Shown in pieces: positions 1-6,610 of a stretch of DNA of 38,403 nucleotides. Made by a program: the position numbers and the translations under genes. Each line of letters opens with the position of its first letter. Position 1 is the stretch's first letter. The notes beneath the pieces are model-generated. The model did not search any database, had not been told where the DNA came from, and saw nothing but the letters and a program-made list of their open reading frames with translations. Source of the DNA: CAUSKK01 sp963533935 (GTDB taxonomy: Bacteria > Pseudomonadota > Gammaproteobacteria > Cardiobacteriales > Cardiobacteriaceae); the NCBI GenBank assembly GCA_963533935.1, contig CAUSQL010000012.1, positions 1 to 38,403 of the forward strand, given 5' to 3'.

Positions 1-59
1 TCGCCAAGCAGCGGCTGAAGGAAATCGACTCGTCGTTTTTCTCGTTCCTGTTCGATTAA
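1..59 (+). CDS. C-terminal fragment of an unidentified protein (truncated by window edge)
   Basis: The frame starting at base 3 reads AKQRLKEIDSSFFSFLFD and stops at TAA 57-59. Only 18 residues are visible, so no family can be assigned. It is supported as a gene end because a short palindromic element begins 6 bp after the stop, as it does after most other genes here, and because the next gene starts downstream in the same direction with its own ribosome binding site. Confidence 0.5.
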   Translation, partial: AKQRLKEIDSSFFSFLFD

Positions 60-65
60 GCGCCG

Positions 66-102
66 ATTTACCGACAGGAGAAGCGCTTCTATGTTTGTAA
101 AT
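66..102. repeat. Palindromic intergenic element 1 (minimal form)
   Basis: A 37-bp short copy with left end ATTTACCGAC, core AGAAGCGCTTCT (itself palindromic) and right end GTTTGTAAAT. It lacks the central TGTATGTA/TACATACA block of full copies. It lies between the stop of the truncated first gene and the first paralogous membrane gene. Confidence 0.75.
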
Positions 103-123
103 TATCAATTCTAAGGACTCACC

Positions 124-1167
124 ATGCATCGACCTGCAAACCACGAACTACTTTCACCCCTACCCTATGCTTCCTATTCGCCCCTGGGCCTGAAGCTGAA
201 AATCGCCTTCGTCCTGCTCATGTTGGCCGCCGGCCTGGCTCTCTTTTATTACGGCCACACGGTGCTGCGGGAAACAGCGAGTAAATGGCTGCTCCTGATT
301 TACCTGTCAGCCGCCGCCCTGCCGGCGTTGGCCCTGTTCGACCTGTGGCGCTACCGCTGGCGGTGGCTGGTTCTGCTACGGAAAACGGCTTCGCCGCTGG
401 CCCACCAACTGCCCCCGCGCCGGCCGCCGCACCATTCCCTCCGTTGCACCGCAAATTTGACCAGGGGACAGTGGGCTAGCCTAATTTTCCTGCTCGCGGT
501 GCTGGGAATTATCTTCTCTCCGGATTTACTGTTCCTCTCATTACTGCTTTTGTTGCTGGGGCTGATACTGCTACTACGCTGGCTGTGGGGGCCACGAATG
601 GCGCGGTGTCCGTGGGTGCTACGGGTGCTGTTGTCGCTGCTACTGGTAGCGCTGGCTTGGGTTTCGCCGCTACTGATACCGGTGCCGCTGATGGTGCAGC
701 TGATGCTGATGGACACCTATTTAATAATGTGGATCAAATTTTTATTTCTGTTTCCGACGCCGTTGGCAGCATTAATGTGGTCGTTGCTGTTGATATCGCT
801 GCTATTGCTGTTGTCGAGATTATTCAATGCCAAGTTCTGGCAGCGCTGGCGCTACGATGCCGCCCGGGACACCTTCCACCGCGACGGGCGCAGCTGGCCC
901 CAATGGCGGGAGGAGGGGAGCTGGCCGGCGGCCGAATGCTGCGGCCTCTATCTGGAGATGGTCGGCCGGCGTCCCCGGCTGTGGCTGGCGGGCCCGGCCG
1001 GCGGTGAAGACGTGCTGCTGGGAGATTTGGCTTACTTGTCCAGCGGTGGCAAGGAGGCGGGGCAGAATCTGCTGGCAAGATTAAGCGCCGCCAGCGGCCT
1101 GCCGGTGCTCTACCGCTGGCCGACGCCGCCCCGGAGCCTTAAGGACAGCACCGAATCCATGGCTTAA
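124..1167 (+). CDS. Polytopic membrane protein, paralogue 1 of a tandem triplet
   Basis: I do not recognise the family. The 347-residue protein has about six hydrophobic segments (roughly residues 25-45, 55-72, 117-153 as a pair, 165-190 and 205-232), interrupted by an Arg/Pro-rich cytosolic-looking loop near 85-105. A soluble C-terminal domain of about 100 residues follows, with the signature YDAARDTF, SWPAA, CGLYLE, LWLAGPAGG and LSAASGLPVLYRWP. This tail is shared with the next two genes, so the three form a tandem paralogue family. The ATG is supported by AAGGA at 113-117. The stop codon TAA lies inside the end of a palindromic element. No catalytic motif is visible; the tail could be a binding or sensing domain, but that is a guess. 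Confidence 0.8.
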   Translation: MHRPANHELLSPLPYASYSPLGLKLKIAFVLLMLAAGLALFYYGHTVLRETASKWLLLIYLSAAALPALALFDLWRYRWRWLVLLRKTASPLAHQLPPRRPPHHSLRCTANLTRGQWASLIFLLAVLGIIFSPDLLFLSLLLLLLGLILLLRWLWGPRMARCPWVLRVLLSLLLVALAWVSPLLIPVPLMVQLMLMDTYLIMWIKFLFLFPTPLAALMWSLLLISLLLLLSRLFNAKFWQRWRYDAARDTFHRDGRSWPQWREEGSWPAAECCGLYLEMVGRRPRLWLAGPAGGEDVLLGDLAYLSSGGKEAGQNLLARLSAASGLPVLYRWPTPPRSLKDSTESMA

Positions 1168-1242
1168 CAAACATAGAAGCACTTTATCTGTATGTAATTA
1201 GGCATATAATACATACAGCTAAGCGCTTCTCCTGTTTGTAAA
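1164..1242. repeat. Palindromic intergenic element 2
   Basis: Left end TTAACAAAC, central CTGTATGTA and TACATACAG blocks, right end GTTTGTAAAA. The left end supplies the TAA stop of the preceding membrane protein gene. The arms are imperfect (AGAAGCACTTTAT against CTAAGCGCTTCT). Confidence 0.85.
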
Positions 1243-1288
1243 AGCCCTTAAAATAGGCCGTTCACCCACCTCCTAAGCGAGAAAATCC

Positions 1289-2362
1289 ATGGTCCCCACC
1301 AGCGAAAACCGCCCCGCCGACCCCGCGCGGCTGTCCCCCATGCCCTTGCCCCAGCTGCGGACCCTGTCCCGCGACCAGCTGCTGCACGACCTGTTCAGTC
1401 CCCTGCTGATGCTGGCGCTGGCCGGGCTGTTCTTCTGGCTCAGCGGGCTCCTGCCGCCGGAACTGCCGAAAATTAACTTCCTGCATTACAGCTTTGGGCT
1501 GCTGGCGGTGGCCCTAGTGATTTCGGCCGTAGCGGAGCTGTGGGAAAACTTCCGTTTTCTGCCGCGGCTGCGGCGGAACGCCGGTGAAATCACGCTGGTG
1601 GCTCCGCCGTCCCGGGTCAGAATCATCTCCGTCGCCCTCGGCCACCTGCTGCAGCTGCTCTGGGCCATTCTGCTGATTGATTTGAAAGAACTGTGGTTTA
1701 TCAGCTGGCCGCTGGCCCTGGGAATGGGGGCGGTGGCCCTGTCCGGATTAGTTGAAGTCTGGCGCCGCGGTCGGCAACAGCGACAGCAGCGGCAGGCCGC
1801 CCGCCCGGAAGCGCACCGGCTGCCGCCGCGCCAACCGGCCCGCCGTTCCTTCCGTTTCACCACCAATTCGCCGCAAAAACTGCTGATGCGGCTGCTGATA
1901 CTGGGGGTGATGTGCTGGCTCGTGCTGCTGATGCCCTACGCCATCGTCCAAGACTTCGCCAACGGCAGACTACAGTTGGCTAGCCTGGGGCTGTGGCTGT
2001 TGATGCTGCTGGTGATTGTGAATAGCGCCCGCGCCCATATCTGGCGCTGGCAGCGCTGGGGCTACGATGCCAAGCGGGACACGTTCCACTGCGACCGGTA
2101 CCGCTGGTTTTACTGGCAGGAGGAACGGAGCTGGCCGGCGGCGGACTTTTGCGGCCTCTATCTGGACAGGGCCGGCGACTATCCCCAGCTGTGGCTGGCG
2201 GGCCGGGCCGGCGGTACCGATGTGCCACTGCTGACCCTGACCTACTGGCTGCGCCCCAACGACCTGGACGCCCGCACCCTGGCGGAAAATTTAAGTGCGG
2301 CCAGTGGTTTGCCGCTGCTCTACCGCTGGCCGGCGCCGCCGCTGGAGCTTTTTAAGGGGTAA
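1289..2362 (+). CDS. Polytopic membrane protein, paralogue 2 of a tandem triplet
   Basis: Unrecognised family, 357 residues. Hydrophobic segments lie near residues 34-50, 62-82, 110-130, 139-160, 205-225 and 235-255. An Arg/Gln-rich loop (RRGRQQRQQRQ) falls between segments 4 and 5, and the C-terminal domain has GYDAKRDTFHCD, SWPAADFCGLYLD, LWLAGRAGG and LSAASGLPLLYRWP. The N-terminal stretch VPTSENRPADPARLS and the leader CTAAGCGAGAAAATCCA are nearly identical to those of paralogue 3 but absent from paralogue 1, so paralogues 2 and 3 look like the younger pair. ATG start at 1289 has only a weak purine-rich site (AAGCGAGAAAA). The TAA stop abuts an element end directly. Confidence 0.8.
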   Translation: MVPTSENRPADPARLSPMPLPQLRTLSRDQLLHDLFSPLLMLALAGLFFWLSGLLPPELPKINFLHYSFGLLAVALVISAVAELWENFRFLPRLRRNAGEITLVAPPSRVRIISVALGHLLQLLWAILLIDLKELWFISWPLALGMGAVALSGLVEVWRRGRQQRQQRQAARPEAHRLPPRQPARRSFRFTTNSPQKLLMRLLILGVMCWLVLLMPYAIVQDFANGRLQLASLGLWLLMLLVIVNSARAHIWRWQRWGYDAKRDTFHCDRYRWFYWQEERSWPAADFCGLYLDRAGDYPQLWLAGRAGGTDVPLLTLTYWLRPNDLDARTLAENLSAASGLPLLYRWPAPPLELFKG

Positions 2363-2441
2363 TTACAAACAGAGGGGCGCTTATCATGTATGTATTTAAG
2401 GCTTAATTACGTACATACAAAGCGCCCGTCCGTCGGTAAAA
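2363..2441. repeat. Palindromic intergenic element 3
   Basis: Left end TTACAAAC follows the TAA stop of the preceding gene with no gap. The arms contain GGGGCGCTT and AAGCGCCCGTCCG, the centre is ATGTATGTA / TACGTACAT, and the right end is GTCGGTAAAA. The two outer ends are therefore of different kinds. Confidence 0.88.
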
Positions 2442-2492
2442 ATCCTAAAATGGACTAAGTTCTTCACCATTACCCTAAGCGAGAAAATCCAA

Positions 2493-3539
2493 GTGCCAAC
2501 AAGTGAAAATCGCCCCGCCGACCCCGGCCGGCTATCCACCATCGCCCCGGAAAATCCGCCCGTCAATACCGGGGCCCGCATCGCCGACGGCCTGTTAAAG
2601 CTGAGCGCCGCCGCCCTAATTTTCGTCATTGCCGCCCAAGTGCCGGAGCCGGGCCCACTGACCACCTTAGGCCAACTCATTGCTGTAGCCCTAATGCTGG
2701 ACGGGCTGCTGGTTCTGGGGCCTCCCTCCATCTACCGGCTGCTAAGTGCCGGCGCCCTGGCCCTGCTGCTTCTGCTCTTCGCCCTGGCCCTAGCTGAGCG
2801 CAGCCTTAATATCCCCTGGAGCCCTTATAGGGAACTGCTTAGGGTACTGCTGTTACCGCTGGCCCTAGCGCTGGCCGTCGGCGCCAGCGGCCATTTGCTG
2901 CACCTGCAACGCCGCTGGCGGCAGCGGCGGCCGGCCTGGCGGGGGATTCAGCAATCGCAGCGGCCAGCGCCGGTCAGGGCAGTCATTCCCGCGCGGCGGC
3001 CGGAACGGCGGTCGCTGGTTTACCGCCACAGTTCCTGGTTGAATCTGCTGCTGTGGCTGCTGCTGTGGCCGTTGGCCCTGCTGTCCCTGCTCCTAATCCT
3101 AGTCCCGCTGCTGGACTCGTCCTATTTCTTTGCCCCGGAAATGCGCAAACTAGCCCGAAACTGGCTGCTAATCTTTGGATTAATGCTATTAATGGTGCTG
3201 CCGGCGCTGGCGGCCGGCTGGCAGCGACGGGTCTGGCGCCGGCGCCACTGTGGCTACGACGCGGCCGGCGATTATTTTTATCTGACCGAGGGCGCCACCA
3301 CCCTGGCCCGCTGGCCGGCGGCGAATTTCATCGGCATTTACTGGGAAGGAACCGGCGCGGGCATTTACCGCGTTGGGGCACAGCTGTGGCTAGCGGGGGC
3401 GCAGGGCCGGGACGACGTGGCCCTGGCGGAACTGAACTACTGGTACCGCAGCAACGAGGCGGCGGCGGCGCGGCTGGCGGCCCGCTTGAGTGCGGCCAGC
3501 GGGTTGCCTGTGCTGTACCGTTCTGCTGCGGGGACTTAA
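2493..3539 (+). CDS. Polytopic membrane protein, paralogue 3 of a tandem triplet
   Basis: Unrecognised family, 348 residues. The GTG start at 2493 is chosen because VPTSENRPADPGRLS aligns with the N-terminus of paralogue 2. Hydrophobic segments lie near residues 35-55, 60-78, 84-104, 118-137, 188-210 and 222-242. A basic loop (RRWRQRRPAW, then RRPERRSLVYR) precedes the fifth segment. The C-terminal domain keeps GYDAAGDYF, RWPAANFIGIYWE, LWLAGAQG and LSAASGLPVLYR. The shared SAASGLP(V/L)LYR end is the best signature of the triplet. A half element lies about 40 bp downstream rather than flush with the stop. Function unknown. Confidence 0.8.
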   Translation: MPTSENRPADPGRLSTIAPENPPVNTGARIADGLLKLSAAALIFVIAAQVPEPGPLTTLGQLIAVALMLDGLLVLGPPSIYRLLSAGALALLLLLFALALAERSLNIPWSPYRELLRVLLLPLALALAVGASGHLLHLQRRWRQRRPAWRGIQQSQRPAPVRAVIPARRPERRSLVYRHSSWLNLLLWLLLWPLALLSLLLILVPLLDSSYFFAPEMRKLARNWLLIFGLMLLMVLPALAAGWQRRVWRRRHCGYDAAGDYFYLTEGATTLARWPAANFIGIYWEGTGAGIYRVGAQLWLAGAQGRDDVALAELNYWYRSNEAAAARLAARLSAASGLPVLYRSAAGT

Positions 3540-3580
3540 ACCATAACTAGCACCGGCGCTGCTACCGTTGCTAAGGTGGG

Positions 3581-3625
3581 TTTTACTGACAGTGGAAGCG
3601 CTTCATTGTATGTATTTAGGTCTTA
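3581..3625. repeat. Palindromic intergenic element 4 (left half only)
   Basis: TTTTACTGAC end, GGAAGCGCTTC core, TTGTATGTATTTAGG centre, then the match stops. Its right arm is missing; a different repeat (3626-3795) begins where the right arm should be. Confidence 0.65.
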
Positions 3626-3795
3626 AGGCGGGCTAGTCCTAGGGTGGGCGGGGCCTACGCGGAACGGCCGTCCTTGGCAGCGCTAATATGCATGGGCTTT
3701 CCTTCGTCCTTAACGGTTAAAACCCCCCGCGCTTTATACGTGGGCAATAATTGCCCGCCCACAAGCCCACCCTACGCCAGCATCTGGCCCACCCT
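3626..3795. repeat. GGGTGGGC-type inverted-repeat block inserted between elements
   Basis: AGGGTGGGC at 3641-3649 is matched by its reverse complement GCCCACCCT at 3765-3773, and a further GCCCACCCT occurs near 3787. Between them is GGGCAATAATTGCCC, a second small palindrome, and otherwise non-coding sequence. Blocks framed by GTAGGGTGGGC and GCCCACCCTAC are common dispersed repeats in proteobacterial genomes; whether this is the same family is inference. Confidence 0.45.
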
Positions 3796-3873
3796 ATTTA
3801 TACAAATAGAGAAGCGCTTCAGATGGTTAATGGGGCTTTTACATGCAACCGAAGCGCTTCCCTGTATTTAAAA
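3796..3873. repeat. Palindromic intergenic element 5 (divergent)
   Basis: ATTTATACAAAT end, GAAGCGCTTC twice (3811-3820 and 3851-3860), then CCTGTATTTAAAAG. The central block is degenerate (CAGATGGTTAATGG / TTTTACATGC). It lies beyond the terminator of ldh, in the convergent gap. Confidence 0.65.
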
Positions 3874-3875
3874 GC

Positions 3876-3900
3876 ATAAAGAAGGCTCCCGCAGGAGCCT
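3876..3900 (-). terminator. Intrinsic terminator of ldh
   Basis: On the minus strand AGGCTCC, a 4-nt loop TGCG and GGAGCCT are followed by TCTTTATGCTTTT. The hairpin starts 24 bp after the ldh stop codon. Confidence 0.8.
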
Positions 3901-3924
3901 GGAATTTTTGCGTAGCTCTGGCGC

Positions 3925-4863
3925 TTAAACCAGCAGTTTGCCGTCCTTCAGCACCCCGTTCTGGGCGTTGAGGAGAATTTCCGCCGAGCGGGCCAGGCCG
4001 ATGGTTTCGTCGTGGTCCAGCTGGGACATGAGCCGCGCCTGCACGCCGCCGGCGCCGATGACGCAGGGCAGGGACAGGCACACGTCGTCCACCAGGCTAT
4101 TGGTGGCCACGGTGTAGACGCTGCGCCGGTCGTTAATAATCATTTCGACGATTTTCGCCACGCCCACGCCGATGCCGTAGTAGGTGGCCTTCTTGCCGGC
4201 AATGATGATGGCGGCGGCGCGGCGCACATTGTCTTCAATGGCGCTCTTATCCTTGGCGGTGAAGGTGAAGCCCCGCTCTTTCATATAGGTGTCGATGTGC
4301 AGGCCGCCGATGTAGGTGCTGGACCAGCAGCAGACCGAAGAATCGCCGTGCTCGCCGACCACGTAGGCGTTCACGTGCTTGGCATTAACCTGGGCCTTCT
4401 CGGCCACCAGCTGGCGGAAGCGGGCGCTGTCGAGAATGGTGCCGGAGCCAAGCACCAGTTCCGGGTGCGGGTGCAGGGCCTTGGTTACGGCGGTCATGAT
4501 GTCCACCGGGTTGGAGGCGATTACCAGCACCGCCTTCGGCGCCACCGCCACCACCTGCGGCACGATGGCGGCAAAGATTTTGGCGTTGCGGGCCAGCAAA
4601 TCCAGCCGGGATTCGCCGGGCTTCTGGTTGGAACCGGCGGCGATGACCACCACGCTGGCGCCCTTCAAATCGCTGTAACCGCCGGCGCGCACCCGGGTGC
4701 CGTAGGCCAGCGGCGTGCCGTGGGCGATGTCCGCCGCTTCGGCGGCGGCCCGCTGTTCGTCCATGTCCAGCAGAACGATTTCGCTACAGGTGCCCTGCAA
4801 CATCATGGCGTAGGCGGAGGTGGAACCGACGAAGCCCGCACCGATAACAGCAACTTTTGACAT
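3925..4863 (-). CDS. ldh: L-lactate dehydrogenase (NAD-dependent)
   Basis: Interconverts pyruvate and L-lactate with NADH in the cytosol, the usual way to reoxidise NADH in fermentation. The Rossmann glycine motif GAGFVG is at residues 8-13 and the acidic NAD-binding residue at D33. The substrate loop reads SNQKPGESRLDL: Gln80 is the residue that favours lactate over malate dehydrogenase activity in this superfamily, followed by Arg86. NPVDI, ILDSARFR and the catalytic His172 in VVGEHGDSS are all present. Length (312) is normal. I chose ATG at 4863 (MSKVAVIG) because TAGGTG lies 8 nt upstream; the in-frame GTG at 4872 overlaps that site. Diverges from ydfG and ends at a clear intrinsic terminator. 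Assignment as LDH rather than MDH rests mainly on the Gln. Confidence 0.93.
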   Translation of the reverse strand: MSKVAVIGAGFVGSTSAYAMMLQGTCSEIVLLDMDEQRAAAEAADIAHGTPLAYGTRVRAGGYSDLKGASVVVIAAGSNQKPGESRLDLLARNAKIFAAIVPQVVAVAPKAVLVIASNPVDIMTAVTKALHPHPELVLGSGTILDSARFRQLVAEKAQVNAKHVNAYVVGEHGDSSVCCWSSTYIGGLHIDTYMKERGFTFTAKDKSAIEDNVRRAAAIIIAGKKATYYGIGVGVAKIVEMIINDRRSVYTVATNSLVDDVCLSLPCVIGAGGVQARLMSQLDHDETIGLARSAEILLNAQNGVLKDGKLLV

Positions 4864-4913
4864 AAATTTCACCTATTTACTTGGAAAGAAAGGTTTATTT
4901 TAAAGTGCCTAGA

Positions 4914-4927
4914 CAGGTCAGCACCTG
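4914..4927. promoter_or_regulatory. Small palindrome in the ldh-ydfG divergent region
   Basis: CAGGT-CAGC-ACCTG is an inverted repeat with a 4-bp spacer, placed midway in the 98-bp gap between the divergent ldh and ydfG starts. The position would suit an operator controlling one or both genes. No convincing sigma70 hexamers could be fixed around it. Confidence 0.3.
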
Positions 4928-4961
4928 AACAATGCTTAATTTTTAACTCAGGAGAGATTTT

Positions 4962-5711
4962 ATGAACGTATTCATCACCGGCGCCAGCGCCGGCTTCGGT
5001 CAAGCCCTCGCCCGCTGGTTCGTGCAGCGGGGCCACCGGGTCATCGGCACCGGCCGCCGCCAGGAACGTTTAACGGCGTTAAGAAACGAGCTGGGCGCCA
5101 ACTTCCACGGCCTCGCCTTCGACCTCTGCGACGAGGCGGCCCTGAACCAGGCGCTGGCGGCGCTGCCGGCGGAATTTCAGCCCATCGACGTGCTGGTGAA
5201 CAACGCGGGGCTGGCCCGGGGCCTGGAACCGGCGCAACGGGCGGACTGGGCCGACTGGCAGCAGATGATTGACACCAACATCAGCGCCCTCGCCCGCATC
5301 ACCCACCGGCTGCTGCCGGCCATGGTGGAGCGCAACCGCGGCCACATCATTAATCTGGGCTCCATCGCCGGCAGCTACCCCTACCCGGGTAGCAACGTCT
5401 ACGGCGCCACCAAAGCCTTCGTTAAACAGTTCTCCCTGAATCTGCGCGCGGATTTGCTCGGCACGCGGGTGCGGGTCAGCAATATTGAGCCGGGCCTCTG
5501 CGGCGGCACGGAATTTTCCCAGGTGCGCTTCCACGGCGACGCGGCCCGGGCGGCGGCGGTCTATGCGGGGGTGCAGGCGCTCAGCGCTGAGGACGTGGCA
5601 GCGGTCATCGGCTGGGTGGCGGAGCTGCCGGAGCACGTGAATATCAACCGGCTGGAGCTGATGCCGACGGCTCAAAGCTTCGCCGGCCTGGCGGTGGCGC
5701 GGGATAACTAG
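4962..5711 (+). CDS. ydfG: NADP-dependent 3-hydroxy acid dehydrogenase, YdfG-type SDR
   Basis: Short-chain dehydrogenase of the YdfG group, which oxidises serine, L-allo-threonine and other 3-hydroxy acids with NADP. The 249-residue protein shows TGASAGFG at the N-terminus (cofactor), a GTGRR segment typical of NADP users, NNAGLA near residue 81, the catalytic Ser in LGSIAGSYPY, and YGATK with catalytic Tyr and Lys. The stretch GLCGGTEFSQVRFHGD and the tail HVNINRLELMP with QSFAGLAV match E. coli YdfG closely, which separates it from generic SDRs. ATG is preceded by CAGGAGAG. Diverges from ldh. An element starts 2 bp after the stop. Confidence 0.93.
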   Translation: MNVFITGASAGFGQALARWFVQRGHRVIGTGRRQERLTALRNELGANFHGLAFDLCDEAALNQALAALPAEFQPIDVLVNNAGLARGLEPAQRADWADWQQMIDTNISALARITHRLLPAMVERNRGHIINLGSIAGSYPYPGSNVYGATKAFVKQFSLNLRADLLGTRVRVSNIEPGLCGGTEFSQVRFHGDAARAAAVYAGVQALSAEDVAAVIGWVAELPEHVNINRLELMPTAQSFAGLAVARDN

Positions 5712-5713
5712 GG

Positions 5714-5871
5714 ATTTACCGACGGACGGGCGGTTGTTCTCCCTACGGTCGCCGGCCAGCCGGTCGCCTCCTGCGTCGGCTCACGCCCCCTCGCTGACGC
5801 TCGGGCGCTTCTCCTGTCTGTAAATATCGCTATTTTTACAGACAGGGGAAGCGCCCCGTTGTATGTTTAAA
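5714..5871. repeat. Palindromic intergenic element 6 (cassette-bearing left arm)
   Basis: Begins ATTTACCGAC GGACGGGCG, then carries an extra stretch of about 75 bp (GGTTGTTCTCCC ... CGCTGACGCTCGGGCGC) before resuming GCTTCTCCTGTCTGTA. The right arm is TACAGACAGGGGAAGCGCCCC and ends GTATGTTTAAA. It fills the convergent gap between ydfG and the EEP-family gene. The inner block is TGTCTGTA instead of TGTATGTA on both sides, a compensated change. Confidence 0.85.
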
Positions 5872-5882
5872 CCCTAAAACGG

Positions 5883-6584
5883 CTAATGGAGGATTATCTC
5901 CAGGGGCAGATGGTCCGAGGCCTGGAAGGGCAGCACGTGCGCTTCGCCGCTCAAGCCCCGCACCAGCCCATGGTCCAGGCAGTGGCGCGGCCGCCAGCTG
6001 GGAAAGCTATCCTCCCGACCGCCCAGCCGCTGGAAACCCTGGCGCTGGAGCCGTTGCAGCGGTTCCGCCCCCGGTTCACAATTAAAATCACCGGTCAGCA
6101 ACACCCGCGGCCAGGGCCGCAGCATGGTGCCGATGAAATCCACCTGGCGCCGCTGGTCCCGCGGCCCCAGGCTCAAATGGGTATTGGCGACGACCAGGCC
6201 GCGCCAGCCCACCGCCAGCAGGCCGCGGCCGGGAATTTTCCCCGGCAACGGCAGCTTCAGCAGCGGCCGCAGCGGTTCCTTGGCCAGAATCAGGTTGCCG
6301 TGCTGGGACAGCTGGCCAACGCGGCGGTTTAGCTGGTAGCAGAGAAATTTAAAGTCCGTATGCGCCCGCAGCTGTTCCACCTGATTCTTAAAGCCGTTGC
6401 GCAGGCCGCCCAGTTCCACCTCCTGGAGGCACACCAGGTCGTAGCCATTGATAAAGGCGGCGATGCGGGCTAGGGTGGCCCGCTTGGCCGGCGTCGGCAG
6501 CAGCTGCCGCGGCCACTGCCAGAGATAGTGCACGTAGCCGCTGCTGTGAATGGCCGCCTGAATGTTGTAGCTGAGAATTTTCAT
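5883..6584 (-). CDS. Endonuclease/exonuclease/phosphatase (EEP) family protein
   Basis: A metal-dependent phosphodiesterase of the DNase I-like EEP fold, 233 residues, with no signal peptide and so probably cytosolic. Visible in order: MKILSYNIQ at the N-terminus, LVCLQEVEL with the metal-binding Glu, GNLILAK, VVANTHLSL with a catalytic-type His, LLTGDFNCEP with Asp/Asn, LDHGLV, and the final SDHLPLEI with the Asp-His pair. All the expected active-site motifs are present. Substrate cannot be inferred; relatives act on DNA, lipids or phosphoproteins. It starts only 26 bp from the divergent cardiolipin synthase gene, which hints at a link to phospholipid metabolism, but that is only context. 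Confidence 0.85.
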   Translation of the reverse strand: MKILSYNIQAAIHSSGYVHYLWQWPRQLLPTPAKRATLARIAAFINGYDLVCLQEVELGGLRNGFKNQVEQLRAHTDFKFLCYQLNRRVGQLSQHGNLILAKEPLRPLLKLPLPGKIPGRGLLAVGWRGLVVANTHLSLGPRDQRRQVDFIGTMLRPWPRVLLTGDFNCEPGAEPLQRLQRQGFQRLGGREDSFPSWRPRHCLDHGLVRGLSGEAHVLPFQASDHLPLEIILH

Positions 6585-6610
6585 AGGCCGCCACTTTAAC
6601 GGAGTAAATA

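Noticed and set aside
585..1007. 140-codon frame inside paralogue 1
   Set aside because: Ala/Val/Gly low-complexity reading of a Leu-rich membrane gene; the other frame has paralogues, ribosome site and conserved tail.
2283..3500. AAGTGCGGCC resembling a Pasteurellaceae uptake sequence
   Set aside because: AAGTGCGGCC (2292-2301) and the related GAGTGCGGCC (3488) lie in the conserved SAASGLP coding motif of the paralogues, so protein homology explains them.
4012..4860. 282-codon open frame opposite ldh
   Set aside because: His/Gly/Ala-rich shadow antisense to a complete lactate dehydrogenase.
4864..4872. Upstream GTG start for ldh (MKFMSK)
   Set aside because: GTG overlaps the TAGGTG ribosome site of the ATG at 4863, which gives the normal family N-terminus.
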